A stretch of DNA of 64,000 nt, taken from positions 175,433 through 239,432 of the forward strand of contig JADKKV010000001.1 in the NCBI GenBank assembly GCA_016720345.1, read 5' to 3'. Below are positions 40,458-49,566 of the stretch, piece after piece. Position 1 is the stretch's first letter, and every line of letters starts with the position of its first letter. Under the pieces are notes generated by a model. It worked only from the letters and a program-made list of their open reading frames with translations, ran no database searches and had not been told where the DNA came from. The position numbers and the translations under genes are program-made. The DNA is from Thermomonas sp. (GTDB taxonomy: Bacteria; Pseudomonadota; Gammaproteobacteria; Xanthomonadales; Xanthomonadaceae).

Positions 40458-42064
40458 GCCAGGCGGGCGAAAGCCGCGCCGCGCGGCGGGAACTGCAGGC
40501 AACCGTCGTGCAGGACCGCGGCATCGATCCCGGGAACGTCCAGCAAGGCGATATCACGCCGCGGTGTCCATTCGATGGAGGACCCCGACAGGTTGAACGC
40601 AACCAGCACGCGCTCGCCTGCATGCTCGCGGACGAAGGCGAGGATGGATGCCGGCGCATCCAGGAAACGGATCGAGCCCGCCACCAGCACCGGCCGGGTG
40701 CGGCGCCAGCGCAGGAACGCACGCACCGCATTGAGCACCGACGCGGCATCCGCGTCCTGCGCCTGCACGTTGCGGGCGCGGTGGGCTTCCGCGACCGGCA
40801 GCCATGGCCTGGCGCGGCTGAAGCCGGCGTTGTCGCCACCGGTCCATGGCATCGGCGTGCGGCAGCCGTCGCGGCCCTTGAAGGTCGGCCAGAACGCCTT
40901 GCCGTAGGGGTCCTGCAGCGCCTCGAACGGCACCTCGGCCTCCGGCAGGCCGAGTTCCTCGCCCTGGTACAGGCACACCGAACCGCGCAGCGAGCACACC
41001 AGCGCGACCAATTGCCTGGCCAGCGCATCGCCGCCGGCGCCGCCACCCCAGCGGGTGACCGCGCGCTGCACGTCGTGGTTGGAGATCGCCCAGCACGGCC
41101 AGCCGTCCTGCAGCTGCGACTCCAGCGCCTCGACCGTGCGCCGGATGTGCGCGGGCGAGCCGTCATCGGTCAGCAGCTCGAAGCTGTAGCCCATGTGCAA
41201 CCGGTGCGGCTGCACGTAGTCGGTCATGGTCGCCAGCGAATCATCGGAGGAAATCTCGCCGAGCGCGGCGACGTCCGGGTAGGCGTCCATCAGCCGGCGC
41301 ACGTCCTCGAGGAAACCGAGGTTCTCCGGCCGGGTGTTGTTGTAGGTGTGGTACTGGAAGGCGTACGGATTGTCGGGGCTGAAGCCGCGCCCCTGGCGCA
41401 GCTCGACCGGCTTGGCGGGGTTGTCGCGCAGCTGCGCGTCGTGGAACGGGAAGTTGATCGAATCCAGCCGGAAGCCATCCACCCCGCGCTGCAGCCAGAA
41501 CCGGAGGTTGTCGAGCTGCGCGGCGCGCACCGCCGCGCAGTGGAAATTGAGCTGCGGTTGCGAACTCAGGAAATTGTGCAGGTAGTACTGGCGCCGGCGC
41601 GGGTCCCAGGTCCAGGCCACGCCGCCGAAGATCGACAGCCAGTTGTTGGGCGGACTGCCGTCGGGCCTGGCGTCCGCCCACACGAACCAGTCGGCCTTCG
41701 GGTTGTCGCGGTCCTGGCGGCTTTCGACGAACCACGGATGCGCGGTCGAACAATGGCTGGGCACCTGGTCGATCATCACCTTGAGGCCACGCGCGTGCGC
41801 CTGCGCCAGCAGCTGGTCGAAGTCGGCAAGGGTGCCGAACAGCGGGTCGACGTCGCGGTAGTCTGCGATGTCGTAGCCGAAGTCGGCCATCGGCGACTTG
41901 AAGAACGGCGACACCCAGATCGCGTCCACGCCGAGCGAGGCGATGTAGTCGAGGCGCTCGACGATGCCCGGCAGGTCGCCGACGCCGTCGCCATCCGTGT
42001 CCAGGAAGCTGCGCGGATAGACCTGGTAGACCACCGCGCCACGCCACCACTGCTGCCCTGTCAT
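40454..42064 (-). CDS. GH13 alpha-glucosidase
   Basis: 536 residues with no signal peptide, so probably cytoplasmic. GH13_23-like oligo-1,6/alpha-glucosidase: WWRGAVVYQVYPRSFLDTDG at the start, GVDAIWVSPFFKSPMADFGY, nucleophile Asp in RGVDGFRLDSINFPF near residue 200, Glu in AALGEISSDD near 273 and Asp in AISNHDVQRAV near 335. It lacks ordinary IDxVxNH in region I: the sequence is MIDQVPSHCSTAHPWF. Hydrolyses maltose and short malto-oligosaccharides to glucose. First gene of the leftward glucosidase-pulA-GH97 operon, divergent from the MFS permease. Confidence 0.93.
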   Translation of the reverse strand: MTGQQWWRGAVVYQVYPRSFLDTDGDGVGDLPGIVERLDYIASLGVDAIWVSPFFKSPMADFGYDIADYRDVDPLFGTLADFDQLLAQAHARGLKVMIDQVPSHCSTAHPWFVESRQDRDNPKADWFVWADARPDGSPPNNWLSIFGGVAWTWDPRRRQYYLHNFLSSQPQLNFHCAAVRAAQLDNLRFWLQRGVDGFRLDSINFPFHDAQLRDNPAKPVELRQGRGFSPDNPYAFQYHTYNNTRPENLGFLEDVRRLMDAYPDVAALGEISSDDSLATMTDYVQPHRLHMGYSFELLTDDGSPAHIRRTVEALESQLQDGWPCWAISNHDVQRAVTRWGGGAGGDALARQLVALVCSLRGSVCLYQGEELGLPEAEVPFEALQDPYGKAFWPTFKGRDGCRTPMPWTGGDNAGFSRARPWLPVAEAHRARNVQAQDADAASVLNAVRAFLRWRRTRPVLVAGSIRFLDAPASILAFVREHAGERVLVAFNLSGSSIEWTPRRDIALLDVPGIDAAVLHDGCLQFPPRGAAFARLA

Positions 42065-42146
42065 TCCCGCTCCGCGCCGATGCATCGATGGCGGACTATG
42101 CCGCGTCACGACGCGGCGTGCGCCAGCCAGCATGCATGCCCGCGGG

Positions 42147-42162
42147 TTGAATACGTTTACAT
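42147..42162 (+). promoter_or_regulatory. LacI-type operator between the glucosidase operon and the MFS permease
   Basis: TTGAATACGTTTACAT. The right half, CGTTTACAT, matches the LacI/GalR half-site consensus well. It sits in a 204-base divergent gap, 83 bases from the glucosidase start and 107 from the MFS start, and could control both directions. Confidence 0.6.
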
Positions 42163-42268
42163 CCGCGATGCACCCCGAAATGCAGCGGATATGCCGCGCT
42201 GCATCACGACGCAGGCGTTTCGCTGCAGCACACTTCGCGCAACTCCCACGTGCAGCGATGGATCTCCG

Positions 42269-43759
42269 ATGGCTTCGAACCCGAGCGCCCGCAAGCCGCA
42301 ACTTTCGTTCTGGCAAATCTGGAACATGTGCTTCGGCTTCCTCGGCATCCAGTTCGGTTTCGCGCTGCAGAACGCCAACGTCAGCCGCATCTTCCAGACC
42401 CTTGGCGCGGAGATGGATTCGCTGCCGGGCCTGTGGATCGCGGCGCCGCTCACCGGCCTGGTCGTGCAGCCGATCATCGGCTACCTGTCCGATCGCACCT
42501 GGACCGGGCTCGGCCGCCGCCGCCCGTATTTCCTGGTCGGCGCGGTGCTGTCCTCGATCGCGCTGCTGTTCATGCCCGACTCGCCCACCCTGTGGATCGC
42601 AGCGGGCCTGCTGTGGGTGCTGGACGCCTCGATCAACATCTCGATGGAGCCGTTCCGCGCCTTCGTCGGCGACCAGCTGCCGGTCTCGCAGCGGGCCAAG
42701 GGCTACGCGATGCAGAGCTTCTTCATCGGCATCGGCTCGGTGATCGCCAGCATGCTGCCGTGGATGCTGGAGAAATGGGGCGTCGCCAACACCGCGGATG
42801 CGGGGCAGGTGCCGGATACCGTGCGCTATGCGTTCTACGCCGGCGCCGGCGTGCTGCTCGGTGCGATCACGTGGACGGTGCTGCGCACCCGCGAATACCC
42901 GCCCGACGCCCTGCACGCCTACGACGAAGCCGCACCGCTCGATCGCGCCCCGCTGCAGCTCGCGCGCGCCACCCGCTTCGGCCTGCTGTGGCTCGGCATC
43001 GGCGCGCTGGGGCTGGCGCTGGTCGCGTTGCAGGGCCTGCCGCGCGAGCTGTACCTGCTCGGCGCCCTGCTCGCCGCCTACGGCATCGCCCTGCTGGCGT
43101 TGAACGTGGTCGGCCCCGACAACGGCTTCGCGCAGGTGATGACCGACATCTACGCGATGCCCACCGCGATGCGCCGGCTCGCCATCGTGCAGTTCTTCTC
43201 CTGGTTCGCGCTGTTCGCGATGTGGATCTACACCACCGCCGCCGTCACCTCGGTCTACTACGGCAGCACCGATACCGCCTCCGCCGCGTACAACACAGGC
43301 GCGAACTGGGTTGGCGTGCTGTTCGCCGCCTACAACGGGTTCGCGGCGCTGGCGGCGATCGCGATCCCGGCCATGGCCAGCCGACTGGGGCTGCGCATGA
43401 GCCACCTGGTCAACGTTTCGCTGGGCGGGCTCGGGCTGGCATCGCTGCCGTTCATGCCGAACGAGGACTGGCTGCTGCTGTCGATGGCCGGCGTCGGCTT
43501 CGCCTGGGCCTCGATCCTGTCGCTGCCGTACGCGCTGCTGTCCGACAGCGTGCCGGCGCGCAAGATGGGCGTGTACATGGGCATCTTCAATTTCTTCATC
43601 GTGATCCCGCAGCTGGTCGCGGTGGCCACCCTGGGCTACCTGCTCAAGCACCTGTTCGCGGACGACCCATCGAAGATCCTGGTGCTTGGCGGCGCCAGCA
43701 TGGTCGTGGCCGGGCTATGCGTGCTGCGGGTGCCCGAACCCGCCGCGCATGCGGCCTGA
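42269..43759 (+). CDS. MFS (SLC45-type) disaccharide/oligosaccharide permease
   Basis: 496 residues, twelve predicted membrane segments. It resembles proteobacterial maltose/sucrose permeases of the GPH/SLC45 group: FLGIQFGFALQNANVSRIFQ near residue 24, GLVVQPIIGYLSDRTWTGLG near 65 and PFRAFVGDQLPVSQRAKGYA near 130. The ATG at 42269 gives MASNPSARKPQLSFWQIWN. It would carry maltose or short dextrins across the inner membrane, after the TonB receptor and the periplasmic enzymes. Cotranscribed with the amylase gene 13 bases downstream. Confidence 0.93.
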   Translation: MASNPSARKPQLSFWQIWNMCFGFLGIQFGFALQNANVSRIFQTLGAEMDSLPGLWIAAPLTGLVVQPIIGYLSDRTWTGLGRRRPYFLVGAVLSSIALLFMPDSPTLWIAAGLLWVLDASINISMEPFRAFVGDQLPVSQRAKGYAMQSFFIGIGSVIASMLPWMLEKWGVANTADAGQVPDTVRYAFYAGAGVLLGAITWTVLRTREYPPDALHAYDEAAPLDRAPLQLARATRFGLLWLGIGALGLALVALQGLPRELYLLGALLAAYGIALLALNVVGPDNGFAQVMTDIYAMPTAMRRLAIVQFFSWFALFAMWIYTTAAVTSVYYGSTDTASAAYNTGANWVGVLFAAYNGFAALAAIAIPAMASRLGLRMSHLVNVSLGGLGLASLPFMPNEDWLLLSMAGVGFAWASILSLPYALLSDSVPARKMGVYMGIFNFFIVIPQLVAVATLGYLLKHLFADDPSKILVLGGASMVVAGLCVLRVPEPAAHAA

Positions 43760-43772
43760 CCGGGACGACCAC

Positions 43773-45494
43773 ATGCGCATCGCCACCACCCCGCTTGCGG
43801 CTGCCTTCGCCCTGGCCTTCGCCGCCACCGGCTGCGCCAGCACCCCCGCACCTGCACCCGCGCCCGCCGCCGGTGCCGCACCCGCCTACTACGGCACCCT
43901 GGAACCGTTCGCCAGCGACGCGGTGTACTTCCTGCTCACCGACCGCTTCGTCAACGGCGATGCGTCCAATGACCACCGCGACCAGGGCAAGGCCAGGGGC
44001 GAGGCCTTCTTCACCTTCGACCGCCCGGTACCCGGCGCGCCCGCCGGCCGGCACGCCAACGTCGGTTACCTCGGCGGCGACTTCAAGGGCGTCGCCGACC
44101 ACGCCGCGTACATCCGCGACATGGGCTTCGGCGCGGTGTGGATCACCCCGATCGTGGACAACCCGGACGAGGCCTTCACCGGCGGCGAGCCGGTCAAGTG
44201 GGAAGGCTTCTGGACCGATGGCGGCAAGACCGGCTACCACGGCTACTGGGGCGTCGACTTCTACCAGCTCGACGAGCACCTGCCCTCGCCCGGCCTCGAT
44301 TTCCGCGGACTGGCCAACGTCCTGCGCGCGCACGGGCTGAAGACCGTGCTGGACATCGTGGCCAACCATGGTTCGCCCGCCTACACCATGCCGGTCGACC
44401 AGCCGAAGTTCGGCGAGATCCGCGACCGCGACGGCACCCTGCTCGCCGACCACATGAATCTCGCGCCGGAGAAGCTCGATCCGCAGAACCCGCTGCACGC
44501 GTTCTACAACAGCAAGCCGGGCATCGCCCAGCTGTCGGACCTCAACGAGAACGACCCGCGCGTGCTGCCCTACCTGCTGGGCGCTTACGAGCAGTGGATC
44601 GAGCAAGGCGCGGACGCGTTCCGGATCGACACCATCGGCTGGCTGCCGCATTCCTTCTGGCACGAGTTCTCGCGCAGGATCCGCGACAGGCATCCCGGCT
44701 TCTTCATGTTCGGCGAGGCCTTCGACTACGAGGCCGGCAAGATCGCGGAACACACCCTGCCCGGGAACGCGAACGTCAGCGTGCTCGATTTCCCGCTGAA
44801 GCAGGCGCTGGCGAACCTGTTCGAAAAGCCCGGCGGCGACTTCGCGTCGCTGGCCGCGCCGCTGCACCTGACCGGCGGGCCTTACTCGAACCCGTACGAA
44901 CTGATGACGTTCTACGACAACCACGACATGCCGCGGATGAAGGCCAGCGACAACGGCTTCATCGACGCGCACAACTGGCTGTTCACCGCGCGCGGCATCC
45001 CCGTCATCTACTACGGCTCGGAGATCGGCTTCGAACGCGGCACCGCCGAGCACGCCGGCAACCGCAACTACTTCGGCAGCGAACGGATCGAAGCAGCGAA
45101 GGGCCATCCGATCCAGCAGGCGCTCACCCGCATCGCCAGGGTGCGCGCGGCCTCACCTGCGCTGCAACGCGGCCTGCAGGTGAACATCGAGTTGCAGGGC
45201 GACCGCGCGGCGTTCTACCGCGCCTACCGGCACGCCGGCCGGCAGCAGCTGGCGCTGGTGCTGCTGAACAAGGGCGATGCGCCGCAGCGATTCGAGATCG
45301 CGTCGATGCTGCAGGCCGGGCGCTGGCGTTCCGCGCTGGACGGCAGCGTGGTCGAGGTCGCCGCCCACGGTGCGCTGGCCGCGGACGTGGCCGCGCATGG
45401 CGTGCAGGTGTTCCTGCTGGATGCCGAAATCAGCGAGCCTTCGCTGGAGGCCGCGCTGGCGGCGGCGATGGACGACGCCAGGCGCCCGCGCTGA
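43773..45494 (+). CDS. Exported GH13 alpha-amylase / cyclomaltodextrin-type enzyme, lipoprotein
   Basis: 573 residues with a lipobox (AATGC, Cys near residue 21) followed by an Ala-Pro linker. GH13 catalytic residues: TVLDIVANHGSPA (region I), nucleophile Asp in GADAFRIDTIGWLP near residue 290, Glu in FFMFGEAFDYE near 313, and Asp in FYDNHDMPRM near 388. AVYFLLTDRFVNGDASND resembles cyclodextrin glucanotransferases and maltogenic amylases. No C-terminal starch-binding domain is seen. Anchored in a membrane facing outward or in the periplasm, it cuts starch or dextrin before import. Confidence 0.92.
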   Translation: MRIATTPLAAAFALAFAATGCASTPAPAPAPAAGAAPAYYGTLEPFASDAVYFLLTDRFVNGDASNDHRDQGKARGEAFFTFDRPVPGAPAGRHANVGYLGGDFKGVADHAAYIRDMGFGAVWITPIVDNPDEAFTGGEPVKWEGFWTDGGKTGYHGYWGVDFYQLDEHLPSPGLDFRGLANVLRAHGLKTVLDIVANHGSPAYTMPVDQPKFGEIRDRDGTLLADHMNLAPEKLDPQNPLHAFYNSKPGIAQLSDLNENDPRVLPYLLGAYEQWIEQGADAFRIDTIGWLPHSFWHEFSRRIRDRHPGFFMFGEAFDYEAGKIAEHTLPGNANVSVLDFPLKQALANLFEKPGGDFASLAAPLHLTGGPYSNPYELMTFYDNHDMPRMKASDNGFIDAHNWLFTARGIPVIYYGSEIGFERGTAEHAGNRNYFGSERIEAAKGHPIQQALTRIARVRAASPALQRGLQVNIELQGDRAAFYRAYRHAGRQQLALVLLNKGDAPQRFEIASMLQAGRWRSALDGSVVEVAAHGALAADVAAHGVQVFLLDAEISEPSLEAALAAAMDDARRPR

Positions 45495-45503
45495 GGCAGC
45501 GGG

Positions 45504-45526
45504 GCGGCGGCTGGCTCAGCCGCCGC
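45504..45526. terminator. GC-rich hairpin between convergent amylase and lacI-type genes
   Basis: Perfect 10-bp stem, GCGGCGGCTG (45504-45513) with CAGCCGCCGC (45517-45526), 3-base loop. There is no T-tract, so termination is uncertain. It overlaps the stop of the LacI gene. Confidence 0.45.
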
Positions 45527-46562
45527 TGGACTGGCGGACCTGCAGGGTCGGGGCAAGCGTGATGCTGTGCGCCGGCTCGTCGCGCACCAGCTGCAGCAGG
45601 GTGTCCACCAGCAGTTCCCCGGCCTTCGAGGTGTCCTGCACCACCGTGGTCAGCGGCGGATTGGAGAAGCGCGCCATCGGGGTGCCATCGAAGCCGACAA
45701 CCGCGACGTCCTCCGGCACCCGCAGCCCGTGTTCCTTCAACGCGTGCATCGCCCCGATCGCGATCAGGTCGCTGGCGGCGAACACCGCGTCGAACGCCAG
45801 CCCGCGCGCGATCAGCACCTTCGCCGCATCGTGGCCGGACTGCTCGGTGCTGGTGGCATCCACCTGCAGCGCCGGATTCATGCGCAGGCCTGCCTCGCGC
45901 AGGGCGGCGTCGCACCCGCAATAGCGGGCGAAGAACTCCGGGTAATGGGTGGACGCATCGCCGAGGAAGGCGATCTTCTTGCGCCCGGATGCGATCAGGT
46001 GGCGCCCGGCCAGCGCGCCGCCCTCGGCGTTGTCGCAGCCGATCGAGAGCCCCGGCTGCCCCGGCAGCACCGCGCCCCAGCGCACGAAATGGGTGCCCTG
46101 CGCCACCAGGTGCGAAAGCTTGCTTTCATAGGCCAGGTAGTCGCCGTAGCCGAGCAGGATCAGGCCGTCGGCCTTCATGCTGTCCTCGTAGTCGGCATGC
46201 CAGTCGTCGGAGAGCTGCTGGAACGAGACCAGCAGGTCGTGGCCGTGGCGCGCGCAGGCGCGGGTGATCGAGCCCAGCATCGACAGGAAGAACGGGTTGA
46301 TGTGGGAATCGTCCGGGGTCGGGTCCTCGAACAGCAGCAGCGCCAGGGTGCCGGCGCGCTGGGTGCGCAGGCTGGAGGCATGGCGATCGACCTTGTAGTT
46401 GAGCTCGCGCACCGCGTCCTCGACCCGCTTGCGGGTTTCGGCATTGACCAGCGGGCTGCCGCGCAGCACCCGCGACACCGTGGCCTGCGACACCCCGGCG
46501 CGATGGGCGATGTCCAGCGAGGTGGCCTTGGTCTTCCTTTTCGGGCGCGCGGGTTCCTGCAT
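45516..46562 (-). CDS. LacI/GalR-family transcriptional regulator
   Basis: 348 residues. N-terminal HTH with hinge: TSLDIAHRAGVSQATVSRVL near residue 14. The sugar-binding periplasmic-protein-like domain includes FAASDLIAIGAMHALKEHG near 245 and VAVVGFDGTPMARFSNPPLT near 278. It sits at the edge of the starch locus, convergent with the amylase, and is the obvious candidate to bind the operators at 35443 and 42147. It is divergent from the diguanylate cyclase gene, with 143 bases between. Confidence 0.93.
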   Translation of the reverse strand: MQEPARPKRKTKATSLDIAHRAGVSQATVSRVLRGSPLVNAETRKRVEDAVRELNYKVDRHASSLRTQRAGTLALLLFEDPTPDDSHINPFFLSMLGSITRACARHGHDLLVSFQQLSDDWHADYEDSMKADGLILLGYGDYLAYESKLSHLVAQGTHFVRWGAVLPGQPGLSIGCDNAEGGALAGRHLIASGRKKIAFLGDASTHYPEFFARYCGCDAALREAGLRMNPALQVDATSTEQSGHDAAKVLIARGLAFDAVFAASDLIAIGAMHALKEHGLRVPEDVAVVGFDGTPMARFSNPPLTTVVQDTSKAGELLVDTLLQLVRDEPAHSITLAPTLQVRQSSGG

Positions 46563-46705
46563 GGCCGCAGTGTAGCAATGCCGAACAGCTGCGTTTCAGC
46601 CGAATCCAACGGCAATGCCCGAACCACAGGACCGATCCGCGGGCGTATTGCACAACGATTTGCTTGCGCAGAGACTGGGTTGCAGTAGTCCATCGGGGCA
46701 ACACG

Positions 46706-49543
46706 ATGCGGGCGGTACTGCGCGTGGCATGGATGGTGGTCGCCCTGTGCCTGGCGCAAGCTGCCAGCGCGCTGGATCCACGGCTGGCGATCTCGCAGTA
46801 CCAGCTCAGCCAATGGCATTCCGCGGATGGCTTGCCGCACAGTTCGATCAGCGCGTTGTTCGAGGACCGCGACGGATTCATCTGGGTCGGCACCTATCGC
46901 GGCGCGGCCCGGTTCGACGGCAAGCGCTTCCTGCCACTGGCGGAGTTGATCGGCGAGCCGCTCGATTCGGACCTGGTCGAGACCATCGGCCAGACCGCAG
47001 ATGGCGTGCTCTGGTTCGGTGGCACCTACCGCAGCCTGGTCCTGCTCGCACCGGATGGACGGGTGCGCCGTTACGGCGCCGGGCAGGGATTGCCGGACCG
47101 GCAGATCACCGCCGTCTTCACCGATGCCGGGGGGCAACGCTGGCTGGGCACTCGATCCGGATTGCTGCGCGTCGACGGCCCCTGGGATCGCCTGCGTTTC
47201 AGCGCCGACCTGCCACAGATCGTCTGGCAACTGGTGCAGTGGCAGGGCGATCTGTACGCCGCCAGCGAGCGCGGCGTCTGGCGTCGGCGCGGCAACACCT
47301 GGGAACACCTGTTCGCCGACACGGCCCTGGCCAACGTGCATGTGTGGGCGCTGGAGCCGGACGGCGGGCGTCTCTGGATCGGCTATCGCGGCGGACTGGC
47401 GAGTTTTGACGGGCGCGCCCTGCAGCTGCTTGCCGAGGCCAACGGCCTGCCGCATCCGGTGGTGCGCGCGCTGGCCAGGGACCGCGATGGCAATCTCTGG
47501 ATCGGCACCTCGGGGGCCGGCATCGCGCGCCTGGCTGCAGGCCGCTTCGACACGCTGGGTGACCGCGATGGCGGTGTCGGCGGCGTGACCTGGGGCATGG
47601 TGCTGGGGCGCGACGGCACCCTGTGGGTGGCCAGCGCCAGCGGCCTGAGCCGCCTGAAGAATGCCAGCGTGCGCAACTACGGGCGGCCCGAAGGGCTGCG
47701 TTCGGCCATGGTCTGGGGCACGCTCGACGACCGTCGCGGCGGCAGGTATGTCGCCTTCAATGGCGAGGGCCTGGCCCACGTCGATGTCACCGGACAGGCA
47801 AGGCACTTCGGCGCGCCGAACGGACCGCCGGGCGCCGGGATCGTGATATCCATGGCCCACGACGGCGACGATCTGTTGCTTGCAACGTTTTCCGGACTCT
47901 ACCGGTTCCATGATGGGCGCTTCACCCGCGAGCCGGCGGTGCCGGCGGATCGTGTCCATGCCATCCATGTCCTGGCGCAGGACGATGTGCTGCTGGGCAT
48001 GCATGGCGGGCTCTGGCGGCTGCGTGGGCAGCGCCTCGCCCGGATTCCGTCGAGCTTGCGGGAACCGGTCCTGCGCATGCGCACCGAGGCCGACGGCAGC
48101 CTGCTGGTCGCCGCGGGCCGCGACGGCGCCTGGCGCCTGCAGGGCGATCGGATGTCGGCTCTCGCAAGCAGGCCCGGGACGGAGGTTCGCGACGTCTTTC
48201 GCGCCAGCGATGGCCGGATCTATGCCGCTGGCCTGGGGCTGTTCGTGATCGATCGCGGGAGGTTGCTGCCGCTGCTGCCGATCAACCAGGCCCAGGTTGG
48301 GCAGATGCACGCGATCACCGAAAGCGCGGACCGGAAGTTGTGGATCAACTCCAACCTGGGGGTGATCCGGGTCGCACTGGACCAGGTCGACGCCTGGCTT
48401 GGCCATCGCCGGCAAGGCCTGCCCTTCCAGGTGGTCGACGAGACCCACGGCATGCGCAGCAGCGAGGGCAACGGCGGCCAGAACTCCGCCGACCTCGATC
48501 GCGACGGGAAACTCTGGTTGGCGACCACCGCCGGGGTGGCCGTCATCGACACCCGGGCCGACCTGGAGCCCCCGCTGCCGCCCCTGCAGGTGCATTTCGA
48601 GCGGCGGCTGGAAGATGGCCAGGGGCGCTTCGCGGGAGCCACGCAAGCGGTGACGGCGGGCGTGCGCCGCCTGCAGGTGGAGTACACGGTCGCCAGCCCG
48701 GCGTGGGCCGACGCACTCGGCTTCGAGTACCGGCTGCTTCCACTCGATCGCGACTGGGTTGATAACGGCAGCCTGCGCAGCATCGCCATGGGCCGACCAC
48801 CGCCAGGCGACTATCGACTGGACGTGCGCGCGCGGCGTGGTGGCACTACCGGGGAGACTGCGAGCCTGGAGTTCTCGGTGGCGGCGTTCTGGTGGCAGCA
48901 TCGCTGGGTGCAGCGCAGCGCCCTCTTGGCCACCGTGCTGCTGACCGGACTGCTGGTCTGGTGGCGGGTGCTTGCCTTGCGTCGGCAACGCGACGTGCTT
49001 GAGCGACAGGTGCAGGTGCGCACGACCGAGCTGGCGGCGGCGAACGCACAACTGGCGGATGCCGCACGCCGCGATTTCCTGACCGGCATCGGAAACCGTC
49101 GCTGCTTCACGGAGCGGCTGAATGCGCTATGGGCGCTGACGCCCGAAATCGCGCTGGCGGTGGTCGATGTCGACCACTTCAAGGCCTACAACGACCGCCT
49201 TGGTCACCTGCAGGGCGACCAGTGCCTGCGCGCCATCGGCGCCACGTTGCGGACCCTCGAGGGTGCCGACATCGAGGTCTTCCGCGTCGGTGGCGAAGAG
49301 TTCGCGTTGCTCGCCGCCCATGCCGCCGCTGACCGTATCGGCGCGGTGTTGGGCGACCTGCGGCGGGCACTTGCCACCGCCGCGTTGGCGCATCCAGGCA
49401 GCGATGTCTCGCCGTGGGTCACGCTGAGTGCCGGGCATGCGCTGCGCAGCGACGCCGACCAGCGCCCGGAAGACCTGTATGCGCGCGCCGATGCCGCCTT
49501 GTACCGGGCCAAGGCCGAAGGCCGCGACCGCATCGTCAGTTGA
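46706..49543 (+). CDS. Membrane diguanylate cyclase with a periplasmic propeller sensor (Reg_prop/Y_Y_Y-GGDEF)
   Basis: 945 residues. Signal peptide (MRAVLRVAWMVVALCLAQAA). A large periplasmic region follows with repeated Reg_prop blades, for example ALFEDRDGFIWVGTYRG, RDGNLWIGTSGAGIARL and GRDGTLWVASASGLSRL. A Y_Y_Y-type domain spans residues about 635-715, with a membrane segment near 740-765, then a GGDEF domain (RRDFLTGIGNRRCFTE, GGEEF at 862-866). GGEEF indicates an active cyclase making c-di-GMP. The inhibitory RxxD site is replaced by EGAD, so product inhibition is probably lost. The propeller head resembles glycan-sensing hybrid regulators. It lies next to the starch locus; the signal is unknown. 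Confidence 0.92.
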   Translation: MRAVLRVAWMVVALCLAQAASALDPRLAISQYQLSQWHSADGLPHSSISALFEDRDGFIWVGTYRGAARFDGKRFLPLAELIGEPLDSDLVETIGQTADGVLWFGGTYRSLVLLAPDGRVRRYGAGQGLPDRQITAVFTDAGGQRWLGTRSGLLRVDGPWDRLRFSADLPQIVWQLVQWQGDLYAASERGVWRRRGNTWEHLFADTALANVHVWALEPDGGRLWIGYRGGLASFDGRALQLLAEANGLPHPVVRALARDRDGNLWIGTSGAGIARLAAGRFDTLGDRDGGVGGVTWGMVLGRDGTLWVASASGLSRLKNASVRNYGRPEGLRSAMVWGTLDDRRGGRYVAFNGEGLAHVDVTGQARHFGAPNGPPGAGIVISMAHDGDDLLLATFSGLYRFHDGRFTREPAVPADRVHAIHVLAQDDVLLGMHGGLWRLRGQRLARIPSSLREPVLRMRTEADGSLLVAAGRDGAWRLQGDRMSALASRPGTEVRDVFRASDGRIYAAGLGLFVIDRGRLLPLLPINQAQVGQMHAITESADRKLWINSNLGVIRVALDQVDAWLGHRRQGLPFQVVDETHGMRSSEGNGGQNSADLDRDGKLWLATTAGVAVIDTRADLEPPLPPLQVHFERRLEDGQGRFAGATQAVTAGVRRLQVEYTVASPAWADALGFEYRLLPLDRDWVDNGSLRSIAMGRPPPGDYRLDVRARRGGTTGETASLEFSVAAFWWQHRWVQRSALLATVLLTGLLVWWRVLALRRQRDVLERQVQVRTTELAAANAQLADAARRDFLTGIGNRRCFTERLNALWALTPEIALAVVDVDHFKAYNDRLGHLQGDQCLRAIGATLRTLEGADIEVFRVGGEEFALLAAHAAADRIGAVLGDLRRALATAALAHPGSDVSPWVTLSAGHALRSDADQRPEDLYARADAALYRAKAEGRDRIVS

Positions 49544-49566
49544 ACATCGACGCCCGCTGACCCGTG

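Noticed and set aside
46590..46606. GCTG-CGTTT-CAGC upstream of the LacI gene as a third operator
   Set aside because: Agreement with the two better sites is poor and the spacing differs, so it was not listed as an operator.
46175..49051. Very long open frame (about 958 codons) on the minus strand
   Set aside because: Antisense to the diguanylate cyclase, rich in Arg, Pro, Gln and Ala and with no recognisable domain; a GC-rich shadow frame.
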